From Erysipelothrix sp. HDW6A (lineage in GTDB: Bacteria; Bacillota_I; Bacilli_A; Erysipelotrichales; Erysipelotrichaceae), in the NCBI RefSeq assembly GCF_011400295.1, contig NZ_CP049859.1:620001-684000 (forward strand): 64,000 nucleotides of DNA. The letters run 5' to 3'. Both the position numbers and the translations under genes were made by a program. The notes under the pieces were generated by a model, which saw nothing but the letters and a program-made list of their open reading frames with translations, was not told where the DNA came from and did not search any database. This document shows, piece by piece, positions 51,650-61,629 of the stretch; the stretch's first letter is position 1, and the number at the start of each line of letters is the position of its first letter.

Positions 51650-52425
51650 GACAGTATTTTGCATTATTTAAAGTAAGATTTAACGCAGGACTTCAGTATC
51701 GAGGAGCTGCTCTCGCAGGAGTTGTAACCCAATTCGCATGGGGATTTCTTTCGATTCTCTTGTTTACAGCCTTTAATACTACAGAGATGTCTCCAGAGAA
51801 TCTTTCAACATTCTTCTGGTTGCGTCAGTCTACAATCGCTTTAACTGCAATATGGATGATGGATACTTCTCTTTTTCAAGTCATCGAAAGCGGTGATGTA
51901 GCCTATGAATGCGCGCGCCCTACTGATCTCTACACTTTATGGTTTGTACGTAATGTTGCTTTCCGTTGCGCGCGTTTTGTACTGAGGGCAGGACCTATCG
52001 TGTTCGTGGCACTTTTCCTTCCAGAACCATTCAGGATGTCACTACCCCAAACACTGACAACTTTTACCTTATTTATCGTGTCTTTAGGTATAACCTTATT
52101 GTTGGAAATATCCATTAATATGTTTCTCTATATTGGTACGATGTATATGAAAAGTTCTCTAGGAATACGTATCTTAACAATTTCATTATTTGACTTACTA
52201 GATGGTAGCAATATACCGTATCCATTCTTTCCTAAACCTGTTCAAGAGTTCTTTAAATTCACTTTCTTTTATGGGCTACAGACAACGCCATTCTTTATTT
52301 ATATGGGATTGATTCAACCTATAAGTGCGATTGCGATTCAAGTAGTATGGCTCATTCTGTTTGTGTTGCTTGGTAAGTTCTTGATGTCAAAAGCACTTCA
52401 ACGTATTGAAGTGTTTGGAGGTTAG
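51646..52425 (+). CDS. ABC-2 type permease, COG4587 type
   Basis: 259 residues, six membrane segments. Family landmarks: ARPTDLYTLWFVRNVAFR and the end motif FFYGLQTTPFF. Pairs with the second permease to form the channel of the exporter driven by the ATPase encoded upstream. ATGA overlap with the ATPase gene. Confidence 0.85.
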   Translation: MRQYFALFKVRFNAGLQYRGAALAGVVTQFAWGFLSILLFTAFNTTEMSPENLSTFFWLRQSTIALTAIWMMDTSLFQVIESGDVAYECARPTDLYTLWFVRNVAFRCARFVLRAGPIVFVALFLPEPFRMSLPQTLTTFTLFIVSLGITLLLEISINMFLYIGTMYMKSSLGIRILTISLFDLLDGSNIPYPFFPKPVQEFFKFTFFYGLQTTPFFIYMGLIQPISAIAIQVVWLILFVLLGKFLMSKALQRIEVFGG

Positions 52426-52426
52426 T

Positions 52427-53188
52427 ATGTTGTATCTAAAATTTTTAGCAATGCATATTAAAGTTCAACTTCAAAATCGAAAGTCTTTTATCATCATGAC
52501 AATAGGTCAAGCCTTAATGGCATTTACTGGTGTGTTTGTGGTGCTAGTAATTATGGACCCACAACAAGTTGTGATGGGATTTAATCGACATGAAGTATTA
52601 GTCGGAGCAGCAGTAGTGATGGTTTCGTTTTCACTAGCGGAATGTTTTGGAAGAGGCTTTGATACTTTTCCCGTACTACTAAGTAATGGTCAGTTTGATA
52701 GATTTATGCTGCGACCACAGAATATCATTTATCAAATCTTTACAAGCACCATGGACTTTACACGTCTTGGTAGAGTCCTTGTAGCTCTAATAGTTCTATT
52801 TACTTCCCTACAACAAGTCGAAATCAGTAGTTATTGGCTACTAATCTCAATGATAGTATCTGGTATGATTGTTTTTGTCTGCTTATTCATAATTTATGGT
52901 GCCTTGTGTTTCTTTACAACTGAGTCACTTGAGTTCATGAACATCCTTACAGACGGAGCACGTGAGTTTGGAAAAGTACCGTTCTCATTCTATGGCAAGA
53001 GAATTCTTAACTTCTTAACCTATGTGGTTCCCTTAGCATGTTTTCAATACTATCCAATGTTGGTGCTACTAGGTAAAGAAGGATCAAGTATTTATGCCTA
53101 TTATCCAATGTTTGCATTGGTGTTTATTCTACCGAGTTATGGCATATGGAAAGTAGGGATTAAACACTATCGATCAACTGGTTCTTAG
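52427..53188 (+). CDS. ABC-2 type permease, COG3694 type
   Basis: 253 residues; ATG 52427 chosen, one base after the previous stop and preceded by GGAGG. Six membrane segments; motifs FGRGFDTFPVLLSNGQFDRFMLRP and VPFSFYGKRILNFLTYVVPLACF typical of this partner family. Third gene of the operon, closed by a terminator. Confidence 0.85.
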   Translation: MLYLKFLAMHIKVQLQNRKSFIIMTIGQALMAFTGVFVVLVIMDPQQVVMGFNRHEVLVGAAVVMVSFSLAECFGRGFDTFPVLLSNGQFDRFMLRPQNIIYQIFTSTMDFTRLGRVLVALIVLFTSLQQVEISSYWLLISMIVSGMIVFVCLFIIYGALCFFTTESLEFMNILTDGAREFGKVPFSFYGKRILNFLTYVVPLACFQYYPMLVLLGKEGSSIYAYYPMFALVFILPSYGIWKVGIKHYRSTGS

Positions 53189-53220
53189 TAATCATCTATT
53201 GAAGTGAAAAATGTAATTTT

Positions 53221-53245
53221 AGCTACACTTCAGTGTAGCTTTTAA
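53221..53245 (+). terminator. Terminator after the ABC exporter operon
   Basis: Arms AGCTACACT (53221-53229) and AGTGTAGCT (53232-53240), 2-base loop, then TTT. Confidence 0.78.
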
Positions 53246-53311
53246 TATGCTGTTGCTTGTGAGAGAAGTGTCAATAGTGTATAATTTGAAAAATCTAGTG
53301 AGGTGACATTT

Positions 53312-54508
53312 ATGTTGTGGGATTTTTCGTACTCTATCAAAATAGCAATTCTAATTTTCCCAATTATTGCATTAGTTTTTGCGATTCCTTTTTTGGTGTA
53401 CCAATACCAAAAATATGGAGCATCTCACTGGTGGAGATTTGTGACAATCTACTCCTTTGTATTTTATATGCTTGCTGCATATTTCTTGGTTATTTTACCT
53501 TTACCGAAACGAAGCATCGTAGCGACGATGACGTCACCATATATTGATTTAAACTTTGGAGACTTCTATAAAATATTCTTAAACCAAGGTCTTAAGGTTG
53601 GAGGACTCGATGCATGGCTTCACTTCTTTTCGACTAAAGCATTTCACCAAGTGTTCTTTAATATCCTATTAACCGTTCCTTTTGGTGTTTATTTAAGGTA
53701 TTACTTTAAGAAGGGATGGTTTAGCACAATCATTCTCTCATTTTGCATATCACTCTTTTTTGAACTGACTCAATTATCAGCCCTTTACGGGCTCTATCCG
53801 CGTCCTTATAGAATTTTCGATGTAGATGACCTATTCTTGAATACTCTTGGAGGAATCGCCGGATATGTCTTGACACCGGCAGTTGTGTTCATGTTTCCAA
53901 GTAGAGATAGTATGGATGAAGATTCCTACCGCCATTCTCGAGAAATTGGAATGGTTCGAAGAGGGACAGCCTTTCTTGTTGATTTGATTTCGATTACAGG
54001 AATTAGTTTGCTTGTAGTTATAAATTTATTCCCCAAAGCAAATATACTCAAGACTTTGATGTCACCTAGAAAACTAGCACATATATTGTTAGATAAGCCA
54101 TTATTAATTCTCATTATGATAGGTATCGGAAGCATTATATTAATCTTTGTCCCAACAATCTTAAACGGCTATACACTTGGAAAGAAACTCGTTGGTATCC
54201 GTTTGGTGGAAGAGGATGGATCGCGTGTCAGCTTTTGGAAGCTTCTTCTTAGGTATGGTTACATTGGATTCGTCCTTTCGGCACTTTACTTATCAGCATA
54301 CTTAGTGGTGAATAAACCACTAATTCTCAATAATTCATTGGATGGACAATTCGCAGCTATCTTTATTGTACTGTTACTAGGTGCTTATACCTTCTTTGAT
54401 ATTGTAGTTTCAAAGGTCACTAAAACACCTTTTGTTTATGAAAGAATAAGTGGAATTATAAACATTGCTGATGAACTCGCAGGTGATATGTGGGAAAGTG
54501 ATGAATAA
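53312..54508 (+). CDS. VanZ-domain protein fused to an RDD domain (copy 2)
   Basis: 398 residues; ATG 53312 is preceded by GAGGTGA at good spacing, whereas GTG 53303 overlaps that SD. Same architecture as the protein at 49460: VanZ domain (ILPLPKRSIVATM, SLFFELTQLSALYGLYP, DVDDLFLNTLGGIAGY) and RDD domain with NGYTLGKKLVGIRLVE. The strict matches around the VanZ core show the two are paralogues, diverged beyond recent duplication. Confidence 0.85.
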   Translation: MLWDFSYSIKIAILIFPIIALVFAIPFLVYQYQKYGASHWWRFVTIYSFVFYMLAAYFLVILPLPKRSIVATMTSPYIDLNFGDFYKIFLNQGLKVGGLDAWLHFFSTKAFHQVFFNILLTVPFGVYLRYYFKKGWFSTIILSFCISLFFELTQLSALYGLYPRPYRIFDVDDLFLNTLGGIAGYVLTPAVVFMFPSRDSMDEDSYRHSREIGMVRRGTAFLVDLISITGISLLVVINLFPKANILKTLMSPRKLAHILLDKPLLILIMIGIGSIILIFVPTILNGYTLGKKLVGIRLVEEDGSRVSFWKLLLRYGYIGFVLSALYLSAYLVVNKPLILNNSLDGQFAAIFIVLLLGAYTFFDIVVSKVTKTPFVYERISGIINIADELAGDMWESDE

Positions 54509-54577
54509 ATTGCGTGAATTTATAGTAATTCTTTTAATTGCTTTGTGATTGATGTAAGATAGTCAATGAGGTGTATT

Positions 54578-56041
54578 ATGAAAAATAAAAACAAAAATAT
54601 AAAAGAGAATTTCTTATTCTCTTCCAAATTCATATTTGGAATATTAGTAGTAGCAGTAATAGTACCGTTATACTTTATTAATAGTTTAAATTTACTACCA
54701 TCGAAGTATTTGATGATAGTTGTAATAGGGCTAGCTGTAGTCCTAGGAATATTTGCAGTATTACTATTTAAAACAAAAGGAAAAGTTAGAGGAGCATCAA
54801 AAGTGGTATCGCTCTTAGTGTCTCTTGCTCTTCTATTTACAACACGATACGTTATGCAAGGTGGCGATCTTTTAAGTAAGCTTACTGGTGCGAATAAAGA
54901 TACTCACGTTATTTCGATGGTCGTAAAAGCAGATAGTCCCTATGAGAAGTTTAATGATATTAAGGATTTAAGCTTTGGGGCTAATACAACTATGGACTCA
55001 GAAGGAATAACTAGTGCTAAAGAATTAATCCAAGAAAAGAAAAATGCTACCCCTACGGTTGTTGATTATTCTAGCTATGGAACCCTTGGAACAGATTTAT
55101 TAGAAGGAAAAATTGAGGTAATCCTACTAAGTGAAGCGCATCGTGGATTAATGAATGAATTTAATCCAGGATTTGATGAACAAACAAAAGTTATTGATTA
55201 TGTTTCATATGATGAAGAAGTTGCGATTGACAAACCTGAAGTAAACGTATTAGAAGATACATTTTCCGTTTTCATCACAGGAATTGATACATATGGTCCA
55301 GTTTCTACAGTATCACGCTCAGATGTGAATATGATTATGACTGTTAACCCAAAGACGCACCAGATTTTACTGACAAGTATTCCACGTGACTATCACGTGA
55401 AGCTAGGAACCAAAGGTGCAATGGATAAGCTCACACATGCAGGTATTTATGGTGTTGGAGAGTCTGTGAAGACACTAGAAAACTTATTTGGAATCAATAT
55501 TGATTACTACCTTAAAGTTAACTTTACATCAGTTCAAGATATTGTGAACGCCTTGGGCGGGGTAGATGTATATTCTAAATATACATTTACATCTTTACAC
55601 GGTAATTATAACTTTACCAAAGGTATGAACCATATAAATGGATCTCAAGCGCTTGGTTTTGTAAGAGAAAGATATAGCCTCCCTGGAGGGGACAATGATC
55701 GTGTTACAAACCAACAAGAATTAATAAAAGGAATATTGAATAAAGCAATGTCTCCTGCAATATTAACAAATTATTCGTCAATTCTGAAATCAGTTGGAAA
55801 TAGTATGCAAATGAGTATCCCGCAAGAAGATTTTACTAAGTTAATTCGTAATCAATTAGATTCAAATGATTCATGGGAAATACTTCAATATCAAGTCTAC
55901 GGTACTGGAGCAAGTAGTGGATCTACTTACTCAATGCCAGGACACAATGTTTATGTAATGAATCCAAACAAAGAGAGTGTAGATAAAGGATCCAGACTCA
56001 TTAACGTTATGGAAAGTGGAAAATCAATTACATTGGATTAA
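54578..56041 (+). CDS. LytR-CpsA-Psr (LCP) family protein
   Basis: 487 residues from ATG 54578 (TGAGGTG SD). Three or four N-terminal membrane helices (about 20-100), an accessory domain (about 110-210), then the LCP domain (about 235-420) with VSRSDVNMIMTVNP, TSIPRDYHV, the polyprenyl-pyrophosphate pocket residues and FVRERYSLPGGDNDRVTNQQ. LCP enzymes transfer polysaccharide or teichoic acid from undecaprenyl carriers to peptidoglycan. Likely the first gene of the surface polysaccharide locus that continues past 60 kb. Confidence 0.9.
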   Translation: MKNKNKNIKENFLFSSKFIFGILVVAVIVPLYFINSLNLLPSKYLMIVVIGLAVVLGIFAVLLFKTKGKVRGASKVVSLLVSLALLFTTRYVMQGGDLLSKLTGANKDTHVISMVVKADSPYEKFNDIKDLSFGANTTMDSEGITSAKELIQEKKNATPTVVDYSSYGTLGTDLLEGKIEVILLSEAHRGLMNEFNPGFDEQTKVIDYVSYDEEVAIDKPEVNVLEDTFSVFITGIDTYGPVSTVSRSDVNMIMTVNPKTHQILLTSIPRDYHVKLGTKGAMDKLTHAGIYGVGESVKTLENLFGINIDYYLKVNFTSVQDIVNALGGVDVYSKYTFTSLHGNYNFTKGMNHINGSQALGFVRERYSLPGGDNDRVTNQQELIKGILNKAMSPAILTNYSSILKSVGNSMQMSIPQEDFTKLIRNQLDSNDSWEILQYQVYGTGASSGSTYSMPGHNVYVMNPNKESVDKGSRLINVMESGKSITLD

Positions 56042-56172
56042 TGTCACCTATATATAGTAATTAATTTTTCGTTTTATAGTCATGGAAACGATATGTCAGT
56101 TTAAACGTAACTTATTATTTAGCACTCTTGAAAATTTAATATTGGTAAAGTCCAACACATAATATGAGTCTC

Positions 56173-56212
56173 AAAACTCTATCATCAAACTACATGATGG
56201 TAGAGTTTTTTG
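56173..56212 (+). terminator. Terminator downstream of the LCP gene
   Basis: Arms AAAACTCTA (56173-56181) and TAGAGTTTT (56201-56209), extended by near-complementary CATCA/TGATG, then T6. Confidence 0.75.
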
Positions 56213-56254
56213 TGTGCTTATGTTAGATAAGTGAAATTAAAAATTTATAATTTC

Positions 56255-56446
56255 TTAATAATAGAAAAAAGAATTTTCATGGTACTGACCTATAGTTTTG
56301 GTACCAAATAAAAGCGATGGTCTTGCTTCAAAGGCTGCAATCATCGCTGGTTGTACAAAACTCACAAGAATCATATTTGCCGTATGTTCTAAAGAGGAAT
56401 TATTTGTATAAGGTAATTTTACCACAAAAGTAAATTTAGTACTTAT
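56255..56446 (-). pseudogene. Unexplained open reading fragment near the decayed IS end
   Basis: A 63-codon open stretch without its own start or SD that spans the left IS terminus. Residues such as SLEHTANMILVSFVQPAM and IAAFEARPSLLFGTK look protein-like, and no part matches the C-terminal part of OrfB. Perhaps the remnant of a gene hit by the element. Family unknown. Confidence 0.25.
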
Positions 56447-56529
56447 TCAATATTTTGGTGTGCACAAATTGCTTAAATAAAATGATCTTTCTCCCTTATT
56501 GACTTCTTATTCAATCTCTGTGAAGGATA

Positions 56530-57080
56530 CAACTCTCACTGATATTCGGAAGTTTATTTAATGTGTCTAATACGCATTCTAAATCTTGTTTATCACTAAT
56601 TGTATACGCAATAATCTCTCGAATATATATATCCATAATACTAAACAGATAAAGCATTGACTTTCCAAAAGGCAAATTGGTTATGCAGTTGATAATTTCT
56701 CTAATGGACGAGTCGCATTGAAATCTACATTATTGATGTTCTCTACAGTTCTAAAGGGTTGTCCCGTTGATTTTCTTCGTTTAGGTCGAACTTTTACAAT
56801 TCAAGTTATGTTTTTGCATGATTCTTTGGACTGTGTTTTTATTTACACTTATTTCCTTATTTATAAGATATGTAATTTCTTGATAACCGTACCTAAACTT
56901 ATTTTTCTTACAAAGGCTTTTAACGAGCTTAACGAGTTCGGAGTCCTCTTTGTCTCTGGGTATTTTTTTAACCCATCTATTGTACGTAGTTTTGGATATG
57001 TTAAGGACCTCTAACACTTTCTTTTGAGTTAACTTCCCTTTATCGAAATTAATTAATTGGATAACTACTTCCGGAACCAC
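56530..57080 (-). pseudogene. Broken IS3 transposase OrfB
   Basis: Intact from MVPEVVIQLINFDKG to about residue 99 (KFRYGYQEITYLINKE, QRIMQKHN), then a stop/frameshift at 56781. Below this, the translation continues in other phases with recognisable pieces (RPLEKL, the region around the second acid), showing slow decay. Non-functional. Confidence 0.75.
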
Positions 57081-57400
57081 TTCCTTTCCAACTCTCGATA
57101 CTTTTTTAAGATTTCATTTTGCATCTCCAATTGTTTTATCCTATCTTTATCACTTGTACTTTGGACTTCATAAGGACCATGACCATATGTATACTTTCTC
57201 CCTATAGGTTGATCAAACCGATAGAACTCTCCGTCTCGATGCCAGTAATACCAAGCATAGACTTGAGATTCACTTTTGATATCTAATTCTTTCATAATTT
57301 TTTTAACTGAAACTCCTGCAAGCTTCGTTTCAATCGCTTTAAGTTTAACGTCTTTTGTAGAAATATTTTCTTCATATAAAAATACCTCAATCTTTTCATT
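57065..57400 (-). pseudogene. IS3 transposase OrfA remnant
   Basis: Open to about position 57400 (VKLKAIETKLAGVSVKKIM, then YAWYYWHRDGEFYRFDQPIG), but no ATG, GTG or TTG start in frame at the proper place; only internal Met at 57295. Retains the slippery A6G near its end. Confidence 0.65.
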
Positions 57401-57470
57401 TTACAATGAATCGATAGAAGTATTTTTTTAATTTGGTACCGATGAACTAGGTCAGTTCATATGATTAAAA

Positions 57471-57829
57471 ACTGATATTCTTTTTTATGTTGTGATGACA
57501 TATTTCAAGTCTGGATATTTGTGCTCTTTTGGTATTAATTTAAACAGAAATTGTCGGAAATAATTACATGGAACTGATAGCTTGATAAGTAGCAATATCA
57601 TATAATTTAAGTATTTAGCCCTTTAATCAATATTATGGCTACAATCAACTTCTTATTGCCAATTATAACTAAAAAAAGCATATCAAACATGTGAATAGTA
57701 CAATAAATTGGTAATATGAAGAGCTAAAAAACCTGAATAATAATCTATTTTAAATATAGTTGACAATATAGAGAAATTTGTTAGTGTTATTTATGGTATA
57801 CTGTCTTTTTGAAGAAAGAAGGTTGTAAT
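57471..57829. other. AT-rich non-coding stretch
   Basis: About 360 bases, strongly AT-rich. No frame above 40 codons with an SD. It may hold the promoter for the broken lipoprotein gene that follows; TTGACA at 57760 stands alone. Nothing else seen. Confidence 0.4.
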
Positions 57830-58585
57830 ATGAAAATATTCATTATGATAATTATTTGTTTATCTTTATCAAGTTGTAGCAGTGGCAGTAGTGCTGAAAA
57901 TTATGATAGGATAACACATAAAAAATTTAAAGTGTTTGAAGAAAACTTTGAAAACAACACACTCAAAAACATAAATTTATAAGCTGCTACAAATCACTCT
58001 TTCACATTATTAAAAGACTTTAAGGACAAAGACAATACAATGTTGAAGGTAACTCTTCATAAAGGTGATTTTGTAAACAATGGACATCGTGCTGAATTTA
58101 AGAAAGAAGTTAATGAGAAAGTCGGCGATGAAATGGTCTATAAGATTGATTTTATGATTGATAAACAATATAAGGATTCAAAAAAATGGCAGTCTATTTT
58201 TCAACTCCATGATAAACCTGACTTCACAAATGGTGAGACATGGGAAAAATATTCAGAAAATCCAAAAGCACCACCATTTATGATTGATTATGTCGATAAC
58301 AATTTGGAAATAAGATTTCCTTCCAGTTCTGTGGATGAAATAAAACCAATAAAAATTGATAAAGACAGATGGTATACTTTGACTGTAAATGTCTTATATG
58401 ATTTTGAAGGTTTTGTTGAAGTTTACCTTGATGGTGAATCAATCACAACAGGGAAAAAACATTATCAAACAATTTATAATGACTCTGTAAATTATGTAAA
58501 AATAGGGCTATATAGGGATAGAAGCATTGAAGAAAATGGCGTAATTTATTATGATAATTTTGAAATTTATAAGGTTGAGAACTAA
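57830..58585 (+). pseudogene. Polysaccharide-lyase-like lipoprotein with premature stop
   Basis: ATG 57830 with AAGAAGGTTG before it. The signal peptide MKIFIMIIICLSLSSCSSG has a lipobox-like LSSC. TAA at 57980-57982 is codon 51; the same frame then runs unbroken to 58585. The downstream part resembles heparin-lyase-I-type jelly rolls (Polysacc_lyase): NNGHRAEFKKE, WQSIFQLHDKPD, VEVYLDGE, KIGLYRDR. Removing the one stop gives a 251-residue lipoprotein, so a single recent nonsense mutation (or a sequencing error) is likely. Readthrough or reinitiation at 58040 would lack the signal peptide. Confidence 0.7.
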
Positions 58586-58698
58586 CAAATTCGCATGAAT
58601 GTTTGTTAAGAATTTTGCTTGTTCTTTTATGTAAATGAGGCGCCTATTATGGACTTTTATAATATTTGAAAGTTTAACAACCGATAAAGTCCATATAA

Positions 58699-59992
58699 TT
58701 GTGTAAAAGTAAAAAAAGCCATAGAGGCTCTGCTATTATGTTAGTAACGACACAAACATAAGGAGTTCTCTATGACACAAATCAATTTTACTTTAGATTC
58801 AGAACAGATTCAAGACATCATTTCAAAGAGGGGTGCAAATGATCTCACAAAACAAATGTTGACTACGATATTTAACCAGTTGATGGAACGTAAACGTGAT
58901 GAGTATATTAATGTCGATACCTATTCTCGTGATGAGGGACGTATTTCCCATCGAAACGGTCACTATGATCGCAATTACACAACACGCATTGGTACACTTG
59001 ATTTAATTGTACCTCGTACACGTGATGGGAAATTCTCTCCCTCTGTATTTGAACGCTACCAAAGGAGTGAGAAAGCACTGCTATCTACGATGCTAGAGAT
59101 GTATGTTCAAGGTGTTTCTACACGTAAAGTAACGAAGGTTATAGAAGAACTTTGCGGTGTCAGTGTTTCTAAGTCATTTGTAAGCTCGTTAGCAGTTGAA
59201 CTGGATGCACTTGTTGAGAGGTTTCTGAATAGATCCATCGTTAAAAAATATCCCTTTATTTTGAGTGATGTATTACATATTAAGGTTCGAGAAGAACATC
59301 GTGCTGTCTCAAAAGCATTTCATATTATATTAGGTATCAATGCTCAAGGAGAACGAGAACTCTTAGATTTCTCTATATCCGATAGCGAGTCATTTAGCAC
59401 ATGGCAATAGCTCTATACACGTCTTTTAGAACGAGGATTGTCAGGATTGAAACTCGTCATCTCAGATGCACACAAAGGCGAAGTGGCGGCGATTCGAGAC
59501 GTTTTTGGAGTTGTAGCATGGCAACGATGCCAAGTTCACTTCATGCGCAATGTATTTGACAAGTTGCCACGAAAGAATACCGAAATGATTCGCAGATGAA
59601 TTAAAGATACTCTTCAAAACGAATAATATCGATATCGCACGAAATATGAAAAATGATATTGTCAGACGTTACAGTGAGAAATATCAGAAGATGACGGATT
59701 GTCTTGATGAAGGGTTTGAAGATGCTTTTCAATATTGCAACATTCAAGAAACTAACTACTCCAGACTTAAAAGCACGAATATGCTTGAACGACTCAATTC
59801 TGAAATTAGAAGAAGAGAGAAAGTCATCTGCATCTTTCCAAACGAGCAATCATCATTACGACTTATAGGTTCAGTCCTCATTGATATTCATGAGGATTGG
59901 AATACGAGTTCAAGGCAGTATATTAAATTTAATGATGAAACTAAAAAGTGGATTGGTTAGATCCACTTACTGACATAATAACTTTTACACAA
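58699..59992. mobile_element. Decayed IS256-family element
   Basis: Terminal inverted repeats TTGTGTAAAAGT (58699-58710) and ACTTTTACACAA (59981-59992), typical of IS256 ends. The interior is a broken mutator-type transposase on the plus strand. No clear 8-9 bp target duplication is visible. Confidence 0.8.
58772..59960 (+). pseudogene. IS256-family transposase, broken
   Basis: ATG 58772 with AAGGAG SD. Frame open to TAG 59408 (in the place of a Glu codon after SFSTWQ), continuing in frame to TGA 59597 and TAA 59624, then shifting frame to finish as NMLERLNSEIRRREKVICIF, with the last catalytic Glu, at 59960. Landmarks HRNGHYDRNYTTRIG, VQGVSTRKVTKVIEEL, SDAHKGEVAAIR and QVHFMRN identify mutator-type transposase. 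At least three lesions, so inactive. Confidence 0.9.
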
Positions 59993-60204
59993 GATTTAGG
60001 ACTTGACTTGACAACCTTATTATCAAATGGAAAAATATTAAAAAGCGCAACAAATATATGTGAAAATAGAGTTTAACTATATAATTTATTGTGAGAGTTT
60101 AGATATTTTAAGTACAAAAAAGATAATAACGGTTTTTATTATTATATTGTATCTTATGTACTTAACAAATATGATATACTTTTATGGAATATGGAGGAAA
60201 AAAG

Positions 60205-61617
60205 ATGAACAGAATCAAAACAATGGAGCTTTCTGTTTTTTTAGCAGACTTAGTTGCATTATTAATAAGTTATTTGTTAGCGTCTTATACTTATTTGGTG
60301 TTATTCAAAAATGATAATCTTTTTTTTGAATTAACATTTTATTCATCATTTAGTATTTATTTGATTTCGTTTGTTATCACAGAGTTCTTTACATTAAGTA
60401 AAAACAAATTGTTTTTATCAAGAACAAAAACAGAGGAGTTTTTCAATGTAACAAAAAATGTGGTGCTATTCGCTATTGCGATGGCAGGGATGACCTTTAT
60501 TTTAGGAAAATCAATATATGTATCACGAGGAGTATATTTTCTTTCACTAGCGCTATACTTGATTTTCGGTGTCCTTCTAAGAAAAATATTGATTCACTTA
60601 TATAGAACGAAGAAAAATGATGCTAAGACTAAAGTATTAGTTATTACAACACAAGAACAAGCAAAACGAGGTGCGGAAATTGAGAGAATACAATCTGGAT
60701 CAGTAGTTGACATAGTTGGATATGCAATTATTGATGCAAATTTAATTGGGTCTGAAATAGGAGAGATCTCAGTAGTCGCTAATCTTGAAACATTACCCGA
60801 TTATGTTCGCTATCAGGCAGTTGATGGTGTACTAGTGATTTTAAGTTATGGACAGTTAAAACCTATGGAAGAGATGTTGCTGGACTTAGAAAGTATGGGT
60901 ATTCTCATCCACTTAGGGTTAGACACAATATCACAGTTTAACAATTCAAGAAGCAGCTTGAATTATATTGGTGATTATCCTGTAATGACTCATGCTGAAG
61001 TTTTTCACTCTGAAGAGTCAATGATAATAAAAAGAATCATTGACGTTGTTGGAGGGATCGTAGGGTCTGTAATAACAATTCTTGTTGCAATTATCCTTGG
61101 TCCAATAATAAAAATGGAATCTCCTGGACCAATTTTGTTTAAACAAAAACGTGTTGGTAAAAATGGAAGGTTTTTTGAAATTTACAAATTTAGATCTATG
61201 GGTGTAGATGCAGAAGCACGCAAAAAAGATCTTATGAACCAAAACGAAGTTGATGGTCATATGTTTAAAATGACAAATGACCCAAGGGTTACAAAGGTTG
61301 GGAAATTCATTAGAGCAACGAGTATTGATGAGTTACCACAATTCTTTAATGTGTTAAAAGGGGATATGAGTTTAGTTGGTACAAGACCACCAACGATTGA
61401 TGAATTTAGAGAATACAAATCACATCATAAAAAGAGATTAAGCATGAAACCAGGAATCACTGGTATGTGGCAGGTAAGTGGACGAAGCAATATTACTGAC
61501 TTTGAAGAAGTAGTCCGACTTGATGCAGATTATATAGATAACTATACACTGTTATTAGATTTTAAGATTTTAGCGAAAACCTTTGTAGTCGTTTTTGCAA
61601 AAATAGGTTCGAAATAG
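60205..61617 (+). CDS. Exopolysaccharide polyprenyl glycosylphosphotransferase
   Basis: 470 residues; ATG 60205 with GGAGG 7 bases upstream. Four N-terminal membrane segments (about 10-125), a Rossmann-like CoA-binding-type domain (about 150-270), a fifth membrane helix near 285-305 and the C-terminal sugar transferase domain with FKQKRVGKNG, YKFRSMGVDAE, LPQFFNVLKGDMSLVGTRPP and KPGITGMWQVSGRS. It transfers the first sugar-phosphate to undecaprenyl phosphate, initiating the polysaccharide repeat unit. Starts the wec-type operon. Confidence 0.93.
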   Translation: MNRIKTMELSVFLADLVALLISYLLASYTYLVLFKNDNLFFELTFYSSFSIYLISFVITEFFTLSKNKLFLSRTKTEEFFNVTKNVVLFAIAMAGMTFILGKSIYVSRGVYFLSLALYLIFGVLLRKILIHLYRTKKNDAKTKVLVITTQEQAKRGAEIERIQSGSVVDIVGYAIIDANLIGSEIGEISVVANLETLPDYVRYQAVDGVLVILSYGQLKPMEEMLLDLESMGILIHLGLDTISQFNNSRSSLNYIGDYPVMTHAEVFHSEESMIIKRIIDVVGGIVGSVITILVAIILGPIIKMESPGPILFKQKRVGKNGRFFEIYKFRSMGVDAEARKKDLMNQNEVDGHMFKMTNDPRVTKVGKFIRATSIDELPQFFNVLKGDMSLVGTRPPTIDEFREYKSHHKKRLSMKPGITGMWQVSGRSNITDFEEVVRLDADYIDNYTLLLDFKILAKTFVVVFAKIGSK

Positions 61618-61629
61618 AGGAGAATATGA

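Larger units (their letters stand above)
56281..57458. mobile_element. Decayed IS3-family element
   Basis: Related to the intact element at 23668-24945. Ends: GGTACTGACCTATAGTTTTG (from 56281) and, inverted, GAACTGACCTAGTTCATCGG (to 57458), imperfectly matching. The body holds an orfA frame without a usual start (57065-57295 and upstream in-frame residues to about 57400), an N-terminal part of orfB (56781-57080) and further orfB remnants with frameshifts down to about 56530; the last third of orfB is lost. No target duplication was identified. Confidence 0.8.

Noticed and set aside
58650-58693. TGGACTTT/AAAGTCCA inverted repeat as a terminator or repeat family
   Set aside because: The 28-base loop and lack of a T run make a terminator unlikely; a partly similar sequence near 56125-56160 is too weak to call a repeat.
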